From Coix lacryma-jobi var. lacryma-jobi (Eukaryota; Streptophyta; Magnoliopsida; Poales; Poaceae), in the NCBI GenBank assembly GCA_009763385.1, contig CM019831.1, forward strand, positions 81,007,845 to 81,071,844: 64,000 nucleotides of DNA, written 5' to 3'. Made by a program: the position numbers and the translations under genes. This document shows positions 56,052 through 64,000 of the stretch, in pieces. Numbering within the stretch: the first letter of the stretch is position 1; each line of letters starts with the position of its first letter. Below the pieces are notes generated by a model. The model saw nothing but the letters and a program-made list of their open reading frames with translations. It did no database searches and was not told where the DNA came from.

Positions 56052-56895
56052 GCTAAGGTAAGTCTTTATCCCCCATTTAAATTTTCGTTTTTACTTAAGC
56101 AAATTAATTTTCCTGCAAAGTAGATGTTTACTAGAGTGATTAGGTGGCACCTAGGGGGCTTAGGGCAGCCATAGGGGTGGCGCCCGCCACCCCAAGCTGG
56201 CGCCCGCCACCCTAGGGTGCACTAGGGAGCACTAGCCAATCTCTAGACTATTACACCTACCTCCTAGACCCAAATAACACCAAGAGAGACCCATGGCTTT
56301 GCTCATTTCAAAGCAATCACTCACTCCCATGTCTCCCCCTCTTCACTCCACCTTTTGGACACATCTCCAACCAAAAATTCTGGTGCACATGTGATGGAGA
56401 ATGACAAGGAGAGCACTAGGTGAAAGGAGGGGTGAGTTGGAGTGAAATTCAGCCAAGGAGGGTGGCGCCCGCCACTTTTTCCTGGCGCCCACCACCTCTA
56501 TTTTCACATTTCGGTACAAAACTGCTCCCGAGTAAGTTTCCCACCATCCTTGGTATAAAGTATGACCAGGATGAAGAATTGATCTCTGAAATTTCCATCT
56601 CACTTGCCCCATTTAGGAGGTTACACTCTTTCACTTTGCACCGACCCGACTACTTTATTCCCCACTTGGAATTTCAGTGGACATTACGAGGGAAACCTCA
56701 TGTGTCAGTTGCAGGCAAAAATGGGCAATGTGCGGTGGCGCCCGCCACTTATTGGTGGCGCCCGCCAGGTGGGAGGAGCTCACAGCCTCCCCCCTTCCAT
56801 CCTCAGCCTATAAATACTACCCACACCCCATGCAAGTTCTCACAACTCAATCAAAACACAAAAACACCAGCATCTTGAGCACTAGCAAGGAAGTC
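56052..56895 (+). other. Spacer of A' with palindrome pairs and candidate ORF2 promoter
   Basis: Palindrome groups at about 56176-56212, 56461-56497 and 56735-56768, then TATAAATA at 56809-56816. More of the palindromes are intact here than in A, for example both arms at 56178-56212. Confidence 0.75.
56809..56816 (+). promoter_or_regulatory. Candidate internal promoter TATA box for ORF2, element A'
   Basis: TATAAATA 87 bases before the ORF2 ATG, with a palindrome pair about 40-75 bp upstream; conserved with 16567. Confidence 0.5.
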
Positions 56896-58560
56896 ATGGG
56901 CCCTCTCAAGAACTTCTTCACCGGCAAGAAGAAGAAGAGTAAGGGTGAGGGAAGTTCGTCGAGAGCAAACACCCACATTCGCTTTGCTGGGAGTGATGAG
57001 GAGAGCGCCGGGTGGGGTACTCCATCCACCAACGAAATGTCGGTGGATCGGAACTCTCCGTTCTCACACCAGGCCGGACCGACCATCCGCATCCTGAACT
57101 CCGTTAATGATATCATCTGGCAAAGTGATCGGGAACGGCAGGCCCGGAACATCCTCAGTGAGAGGGAGTTCGTTCACACCCGCCGCATCGACGACGACTT
57201 GCTACGTCGCACTGGTATGGACAGTGAGTTTCTCTATATTTCTCGAACCCTAGGATGGGAAGATGCATGGATGGTTAATGAGGAGGGAATCCTTCCCCTC
57301 ATAATGGAATTTCTAGCTACCATGCAATTGTCTGCTACTCACATAACATTCCGGCTTCTTAATGAAGAGCACACTCTTTCGTGGGGGCAGTTTAGCAAGC
57401 ATTTAAATTTTGATGATTCATGCTTACTAAACCTGGAATCTGCTTGTACGGGTTTCAATAGAAATGATATTTGGAAAAGCATTGATGGGAACAGAGACCC
57501 AGGCTTGCTCCGTACAAGTAATATCCACAACCCCACGCTCAGGTTTTTCGACAAATATATTAGTATCGCACTCTTTCCAAGACCTGACTTGAGACCAATT
57601 AAAAAGCCCGAGATGCTGCTGCTTTATGCTCTAGTTAACCACATAAAAGTATCACCCGCCAAGGCCATGGCAGACTACTGGTCTAAATTTAATCAACGCA
57701 CTGGAAATATTGAAATGACATCATGGATAACTAGAATGGCTTTTAACATGGGTCTGCTGAACACCGCTATATACTCCTACATTCCTAGTTACCGAGACAT
57801 TTTGACCATGGAGCACTTCTCGCAAGGACACCTCTTGCGTGAAAACCAGGAGACCGGTGAGATTCACATGATCTACCAAGATTATGTGAATAAAATCGCT
57901 CTTCCTGACTTGTCACTTTGGTTGGTGAATGCACCAACGTTACTTTTGGCCCTGGAAACCGAGGCAGAGCAAAACCGCAGGTTGGCCCGAGAGAACATCA
58001 TGCAGGTTCCCAGGAGGAGGACGCGAGCGCAGACCCGTGCAGCAGAAGAGGCCGCAAGAGCAGCAGCAGCAGCACAGGAGTTTGACCCTTTCCATGCAGG
58101 GTAGTATGATGGAGCAGCACACTATGGTCATTTGACACCCCCTGGCTCGCACCAACCAGGAGGATCAAATTGGTAACAACCGCAACATCTGCGGTGGGAA
58201 TACGGCCAGGAGGCGTCCTTTCACTCATCCCAGTTGGGGAGTTCAACCCATTCCTTGGGAGGATCCACCCGGTACACTGGCCGTGGTGATGAGTTCTTCC
58301 ATAGGGGAATCTCGCCACAGGCCGCTCGCCATTTGTCCTTTCATCAGGACGAGTGGATGCGCGATATGGGATATCTTCAGCACCAAATGAATGGACTCAC
58401 CATGGATACTGCCGAAATCCGCCACGACATGAACAACTTGAACCAAAATTTTCAAGAATTCCACCAGGAAACTGGTGGAGAACAGGGTAATATTTCTTCT
58501 CTCCTGCAGTAGAACCAGCAGAACTGGGACGACATGTACCGTCGTCAAGGATGGATGTAA
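56896..58560 (+). pseudogene. ORF2 of element A', Athila-ORF1-like protein, three in-frame stops
   Basis: Same 554-codon frame as in A, from MGPLKNFFTGKKKKSKG to the TAA at 58558, with stops at 58102, 58174 and 58510. The first 402 codons are open. None of these stops is shared with A (17954, 18182), so each copy decayed separately from an open parent. Domain order as in A: basic N terminus, Athila-ORF1-like middle, Arg/Ala-rich linker, Gln/Asn-rich coiled-coil-like end. Its role is unknown. Confidence 0.76.
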
Positions 58561-59878
58561 CCCAACCACGCCAAAAGCCAGCTTGGGGGAGGACCCTCGT
58601 CATCGAGGTAAGTATCACTGCCATCTTTATTTATGTCAATTTTATTTTTATTTCAGTAATTTAAATTTGAGTTTTATCTTAGTTAATCTTCATTTAAAAA
58701 TATATATATATAAATATAATAAATAAATAATAAATAAATGAGACGCTCTCATCGTAAGTCTTTCTAATAAAAAAATGTATGCCATGCATTAGAGTTATCA
58801 TGGGAGAACGTATGCTAGAACTAAACTTGAGGCATGAGCATTAGACTAAGTAAAGGGGAAGTAAGTTTCTACTTTGACTTGAGCGAGTCAAGTTTGTGGA
58901 GTTGTTATTTTTAAAAAAAAATTTAAAAACTTGCTCTAAGTACTTCTGTGGCAAAGAAAGTCCTACCAAAGCCAAATAATTTTTTTTTTACTCTTAGAGT
59001 AGGAGCTTCCACTTGCTGCATGTTAGTGTTGAGCTGGTTAGACTTTTGTTGATAGTCATGGTAGAGAAACTTGTCGTATCTTTAGACCAAGGAATTCACT
59101 TGCAGCCACCTATATAGTGCTATTCTTACACTGAGAATACGCACACAACATGCCTTTATTTCCATTCACTGTTAGAAATACTTCATGGCAAAATATCATG
59201 CTCCATAATGGAATCTCAGGGTCATGGCTATAATAGTTAAGAAAAAAAAAGAGCAAGTGCTCTAGAAAGAAAAGAATATTCAAAAGAGCAAGTGCTCTAG
59301 AAAGAAAATTCAAAAGAGCAAGTGCTCTAGAAAGAAGAGAATATCGAAAAGAGCAAATGCTCTCATTCATAGCCATGATCCCACAAAAGAGATAGAAAGG
59401 AGAAGTGCCATGAAAGTAGTAGCCACAATAAATACCACACACTTGCACATTCCTGGTCTGAACCTATGACTTGTTGCTCCTTTGCTCCATTTGTCTAACT
59501 TGGCAAAATTATGCTAGCATTGCATGCTCACTTTTATCCTACCCATTAAACCCCACATAAAGTCTTAGTGAGAGGATAATTCTTCCATTTCCACATACAA
59601 ATATGAGTGATTGAGTGAGCCACAGAAGTTACTAAGCATGCTTTCTTTTGAACAAAACTTGCAAAAAAACTCCACATATCTTGATTAACAAAATAGGCAA
59701 GGGAAAGACAAACCTTCTTTCTTGCTGGTCTTTTGTTCTAATCTTGAGTGCAGGGAAGGCTACCAATTCCATGATGATGAAAATAATATGGGCATACACA
59801 ACAAAAACACATAGTTTCCAAGATTATTTCAAGTCCATGCTTGCTCGAGGACGAGCAAGAGGTAAGCTTGGGGGAGCT
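58561..59878 (+). other. 3' noncoding region of element A'
   Basis: Counterpart of 18320-19645. Four iterons at 59250, 59285, 59315 and 59350 (one fewer than A), hairpin at 59840-59859, PPT GCTTGGGGGAGC at 59866-59877. No supported gene. Confidence 0.78.
59250..59363 (+). repeat. Palindromic iterons in element A' (4 copies)
   Basis: AGAGCAAGTGCTCT three times and AGAGCAAATGCTCT once, spaced 35, 30 and 35 bp. Confidence 0.87.
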
Positions 59879-61356
59879 TGTTGACGCTCACTAAGTGTCA
59901 TATTCTTAGCATCAACAAGGTCATATAACGCAACACAAGGACCTAAAATCAACCAAAAACCTTTTATAAACTAACGATTTCCACTTGTCCTTGAGTTTTA
60001 TTTGAATGTAGGAAATTACAGGGTTTTTGAGCAAAATGACCAAATGGACCCACCAGGAAGCAAGCCCACTTGCCTGGGCTCACTTTGGGCCAAGGAGGGG
60101 TGGCGCCCGCCACCCCTAGCTGGCGGCCGCTAGGGGGGAGAAGCCCAAACTCCTCCCCTGCCAAGTCACTGATCCAGGGGAAGCACCCCACACTCATTTG
60201 CAGCCATTGCTCACCTAAGTCGGTTCATCCAAGGGCTAAGAAGCAGCGTCACATGGATCATGGCCTAATTGCCCATGTGACGGTTATTGGACAACCCTAA
60301 CCGACCCCAAACTGACTTGGAGGACCTCCTGGATGCCGTTGGTGAAGAGGCGGTGGATCCAAGGGCCAGGGGGGTAGCGGCCGCCACCTAGGGCTGGCGC
60401 CCGCCACCACACTCACCCCCCTGACCTAACCCTAGGTCCATAAGTACCCCCCTAGGTCCCTTAGGCTATAAATAGGACCCCCCGAGCTCATTTGTACTCA
60501 GACCTCACCTCATTAGTCCCACTCTCTTGTAAGCGAAGCTCTGGTGAAGGAACACTCTAGTTGAGAGACTTAGAGTGAGAGCGAGAGTGTAGAAGAGAAG
60601 AGCTAGAGATGTAATAGAGGATCTTCCAAGTCTCTGGTATAATTCTAGGTCTTCCTTCATTTATCTTAGTGTTCTTCTACTTTCAGCATTTACTTTAAGT
60701 TCTTTACTTATTGTTTTTGTTGAGTGCTTTCGATCATAGATAACTTAGTATTTAGTTTATGTCTAGTTTGGGTTCTTCGCTGAGTAATCAGTGCTCTAGT
60801 TTTGGACGCAAGATTAGAGGTTAGGTCTTAAATTCCACCACGTAGTTGGGTTAGTTCTTAAATCATAAACCTCGTTGTGCACGTCTGAGGTAAATAGTCC
60901 AGAGGGTGTGTACGGTTCGAAGAACTAGATAAACTCTTTATTGCTAAGTTAGTTGTGATCATAAGTGTGTAGGAAAACATTAATCTGTTCATCGGCCAGA
61001 CCCCGCCGATTTAGTTAGTAGTAGTTAGTCTTTATTTCTTTCTTTTTAGTAGTAGTAGAAACCAACCCCCATTCACACATTTCGATCAACCCTGCTCGAA
61101 TCACCAGTTGTTCATAGCGGTCCTAGTGTTAGTTCTGCCATAGTAGCTTCCCTGTGGAAATAAATACGATACTCGGTTACTCCCGGGTGAAGTGCTACAA
61201 TAGACTTATTCTGTGCGCTTGCGGAACCTACCAATAGTCATATGAATAGTTAGTTATACATCTTACATTAAGAAGTATCAACAAACCTTTCTGGCGTCGT
61301 TGCCAGGGATAGATTCCATAGTCTACTCCTAGTAACGACGTTAGCAAGAGTCAACA
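59879..61356 (+). repeat. Element A' 3' LTR (1478 bp)
   Basis: Colinear with the 5' LTR but lacks roughly 90 bp after the GGACGCAAGATTAGAG sequence (about 60818), replaced by a short unrelated stretch before AATTCCACCACG. TATAAATA at 60467-60474; fossil PBS at 61292-61309. Confidence 0.9.
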
Positions 61357-61361
61357 CCCTC
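61357..61361 (+). repeat. Target site duplication of element A', right copy (CCCTC)
   Basis: Matches 52175-52179; followed by the continuation of the B2 LTR. Confidence 0.93.
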
Positions 61362-62428
61362 GCTACAGCGCGGCTCTTAGTTTAGCACAGCTCAGCCTAA
61401 GTTCTTGGTAAAAGGAGCGTAGAGCTTGCTAAGAGAGAAGCGGGTGCGAGCGACTGGCATCGGAGGTCGGTTGATTTCCCGGCGTCTCTGGTCTGGTTTG
61501 CTCTCTTGTATCTTAGGTACACTTATCTTTATCGCAGTATTACTTTAAGCATTACTTTCAGTATTACTTACAGTATTACTTTATCAAGTACCTTGAGTGT
61601 GACCTAGCTATCCTACAGTTCAATTCACTTAGCCATAGTAGTTAATCTCTAGTGTGCTTAGTGATTGATCTTTGCCAATAGGTTGCTTAGTTAGTTTAGT
61701 GTTTATCTTATTAAATCAAGTATTTGCTCTGACGTCCGCAAGGGTGTCTCTATTCAAATCTAGGATAGAGATAGTTAGAATATAGTTAACCGTGGTGCTT
61801 AGTTATAGACTTACCTTCAGATACGGCTGGACCCCCGGATAGCTGTGGTAGCAAGCTGGTGGTGACAGCACTGTGCGCCTTGAATTCCACCACGTAGTTG
61901 GCCTAGTTTAACAGTAAGGCTCGTTGTGCTAGCGTTCAACCTAAGTAAGTGGTAAAGGCTAGTACGCCTCGATTCTTGATAAGATAGGAATAAAACTTTA
62001 CTCAACTTAGTTGCTTTATTGACTTTTGCCTGCCCTGCTTCGTAACTATCTTGCTTCGTAGTTATCTTGCTCTGTGGTTATCTAGGATTAGTTATTAGTT
62101 AGTAGTTAGTCATCTTAGTTACCCTTAGTTATCCTATTCCCTTCTCCCCTTTTCCTTTTTCTTATTTCTTCGACTCTCATCACCTCCTTGACTCGACTCA
62201 TACACCACCCTAGCCTTCCCTTGGGATCAAATAAATCGATACCTTGTACTCCCAGGGAAGTGCTACTACTATAGTTCTGTGCGCTTGCAGAATCTCCTCC
62301 TGGTAGATTGCATTCTCGCTAACTAGCTCCTACTAGTGTCAGGACTGACAACCCCGCTTGGCATTAGTAGATAGCTGCTTTAGCTGCACTCCTTTAGGTA
62401 TAGTGACCGGTCTTGCTTCAAGCATTTC

Positions 62429-62528
62429 TGACGCCGTTGCCGGGGATAGACTCCATAGTCTACTCCTAGTAACGACATTAGCAAGTGCCAACAAGCATTC
62501 GTGGGCCGTTACCAGGGATAGTTGCCTA
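62429..62528 (+). repeat. Two fossil PBS-like sequences inside the B2 LTR
   Basis: TGACGCCGTTGCCGGGGA at 62429-62446, and a more decayed TGGGCCGTTACCAGGGA at 62512-62528. Both are preceded by an AGCATT spacer and the second by CCAACA, as at a real LTR end. The working PBS follows at 62571. Confidence 0.85.
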
Positions 62529-62570
62529 GCTCTATCTTTAGTGAAGCTAAGAACTACCAACAAGCATTTC

Positions 62571-62588
62571 TGGCGCCGTTGCCGGGGA
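62571..62588 (+). promoter_or_regulatory. Primer-binding site, element B2
   Basis: TGGCGCCGTTGCCGGGGA, a perfect tRNA-Asp-type PBS, 8 bases after the LTR. Confidence 0.88.
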
Positions 62589-62749
62589 AGGCAATCGGTA
62601 TATCGGTTGAGTCCGTGTCGAATTTATCTTCGCTTAAGCTCCCGCTTAGCGAATCCCATCTTACCCCATTCTTTCTTTCTTTAGTTCTTCTTATCTTTTT
62701 CCTTCAACTTCTTCAACTTCTTTCTTTCTTATCTCGTTCTATCTTCACG

Positions 62750-64000
62750 GTGGCCAACAAGACCATTCGTGAATTTTCTGCTCCTTCTGCCACTAATGTA
62801 GCGATAGGACCAGACGTGATCGATGCCAACCTCAATTTTGAGTTGAAACTGGCTCTGATCACGATGATCCAAGCTAGCCCATTCTGTGGCAAAGATCATG
62901 AGGATGCCAATGCTCATCTCCAACAATTTGTGGAGATTTGCGGCACCTTCACCATTAAGGGGATAACCCAAGAAGCCACGGTTCTATACCGATCGCAACG
63001 CTGTAGACACATGGGACAAGTGTTCTAATGCTTTTCTCGCCAAATTCTTTCCTATGGGCAAGATGAATGCTCTGCGCAACAAAACCTCCAGCTTTACGCA
63101 ACAAGCCGAGGAATCTATTCCCGAGGCTTGGGAGAGGTTGCAAGAGTATGTCGTTGCTTGTCCGCACCATGGTATGGAGGACTGGCTATTGATCCAGAAC
63201 TTCTACCATGGCCTAACCCCTCTCTCTAGAAGCCATTTGGATGCCGCCGCCGGCGGTGCATTCTTTTCTCTGAATGTTGCAGATGCTAAGGCTCTCATAG
63301 AGAAGATGGTGTCGAACCAAGGATGGAATGACGAGAGACTACAGCCTCGTAAGCGAGGTATGTATTCCCTTAAGGAAGCCGACATGATCGTGGCCAAGAT
63401 GGACCTGCTGGCAAAGAAGCTGGACAACTATGAGAAGATGAACCGACAAGAGAGTGTCCAATCTCTGGAATCCTACATGACTTGTGAAGTCTGTGGAGAA
63501 ACCAGACATTCTGGGAGCCACTTCCCCGAGTTACATGAAGATTTGAACTTCATCATCAACAACAACGGTTTCTGTCAACAGAATCAAGAATGGAATCAAC
63601 CTGCAAATTCTCAAGGTAACAATTCATTCCCCCGCTCTAATTTTCAGAATTCTAATGATTTCTCGTTCTTAAAGAATCTAGTCTACTCTCAAGGTAGAAC
63701 TACTGAATTTTTGAATAAGAAATTTATGTCGAATGATAAAACCCTTGAGAATATAAATGCTACATTGGAAGATTTCTCATCTGCTCTGAAAAATCAACTT
63801 AGCTTTAATAAGATGTTAGAAACCCAATTAGCTCAACTTGCTGCTATCATACCATCTTTTGAAATTGGCAAAATTCCTGCTAAACCTGACATGGAAACTG
63901 CAAATATGGTTGAAATAAAATATTTTAACTATTATGATGATCAAACCATGACTGTTAAAAAGGGTGATCCTGGTAGTCCCATAATTAGATGCTCAATCTT
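62750..64000 (+). pseudogene. gag-pro: gag-protease of element B2, cut by right edge
   Basis: The position of the B1 start codon is GTG here (62750), so the start is lost. Gag reads on until about 62975, where 47 bp present in B1 are missing; the frame shifts and continues in another phase (EAWERLQEYVVACPHHGME at about 63124). The zinc knuckle at about 63480 reads CEVCGETRHSGSHF, with the last Cys changed to Phe. The window ends before the protease active site. B2 cannot make a complete Gag. Confidence 0.83.

Larger units (their letters stand above)
52180..61356 (+). mobile_element. Element A': second complete Athila-like family A element
   Basis: 9177 bp: 5' LTR, PBS, uninterrupted gag-protease frame, spacer with three palindrome groups and a TATA box, ORF2 with three stops, 3' noncoding region with four iterons, hairpin, PPT, 3' LTR. 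Ends TGTTGACG and GTCAACA, flanked by CCCTC. No RT, RNase H or integrase. Nested in the LTR of B2, hence younger than B2. Confidence 0.94.
51453..62562 (+). repeat. Element B2 5' LTR (about 1928 bp without A')
   Basis: Starts with a terminal hairpin (TGTTGATGG/CCATCAACA). GC palindromes are at 51664-51703 and 51946-51962, TATAAATA at 52022-52029. A' is inserted about 150 bp downstream of that TATA. The LTR resumes at 61357; its 3' end carries two fossil PBS-like sequences at 62429 and 62512. Confidence 0.88.
51453..64000 (+). mobile_element. Element B2: Athila-like LTR retrotransposon, continues beyond right edge
   Basis: 5' LTR from TGTTGATGG at 51453 to CCAACA at 62562, interrupted by A' (52180-61356); PBS at 62571; broken gag-protease to the window end. 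The left flank ends in TGGAG (51448-51452); in H2 the matching site reads tggag once at 23731-23735, so TGGAG is the predicted target duplication, its partner outside the window. Same family as B1. Confidence 0.88.

Overview
The window is repeat DNA from a plant nucleus, almost certainly a grass. I see no host gene, tRNA or rRNA. Everything I can interpret belongs to LTR retrotransposons and their debris: a Tat-lineage Ty3/gypsy element (H) with an antisense 'gypsy-type transposon' gene, two related Athila-like Ty3/gypsy families (A and B), a coding-poor Sirevirus (Ty1/copia, C), and giant-LTR elements starting TGTAACACC (X and D). The grass call rests on family types, very GC-rich coding style and the Sirevirus CGGAC/GTCCG palindromes; species is not resolvable by eye.

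Layout. The oldest layer is H on the minus strand: gag of copy H1 (2502-3654 plus 10600-10959), shared LTR L1 (10997-11461), copy H2 (antisense gene 23190-26259, RT/PR/gag 30512-32850, gag 47845-49304), shared LTR L2 (49342-49806), then the antisense gene of copy H3 (50907-51452). Internal domains alternate with single LTRs, so this is a tandem array. An inverted H fragment (794-2501) abuts H1. Into this went X (3655-10599), A (11900-22521, TSD GTAGG), a truncated X LTR (26260-26916), B1 (26917-30511), C (32851-47844, TSD TGCTC) and B2 (51453 to beyond the right edge). Third layer: D, a solo LTR (33784-37804, TSD CCCCC) inside the 3' LTR of C, and A' (52180-61356, TSD CCCTC) inside the 5' LTR of B2. 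Another A LTR enters from the left edge (1-793). Several insertions are confirmed by an empty site in another copy within the window (50239-50243, 1636-1640, 29766-29770, 2556-2560).

Coding capacity. The A' gag-protease frame (53871-56051) is the only long uninterrupted frame. A and A' carry gag-protease plus an Athila-ORF1-like second ORF and no RT, RNase H or integrase, so they need a helper; B, which shares their primer-binding site and U5 layout, is a plausible relative of that helper, but both B copies are broken. C carries only a gag-like coiled-coil/zinc-knuckle frame. X keeps only 291 bp between two almost identical 3327-bp LTRs. H2 has lost RNase H and integrase.

Most interesting signals: (1) fossil primer-binding sites inside the 3' ends of A and B LTRs, one in A and two in B, suggesting stepwise outward movement of the LTR boundary; (2) paired GC-rich palindromes (GTGGCG-CC-CGCCAC) placed upstream of TATAAATA boxes in A LTRs, B LTRs and a candidate internal promoter before ORF2 of A; (3) the shared-LTR tandem array of H with an inverted junction; (4) a two-jump internal rearrangement in one A LTR; (5) PBS-like and PPT-like repeats upstream of the 3' LTR in the coding-poor Sirevirus.
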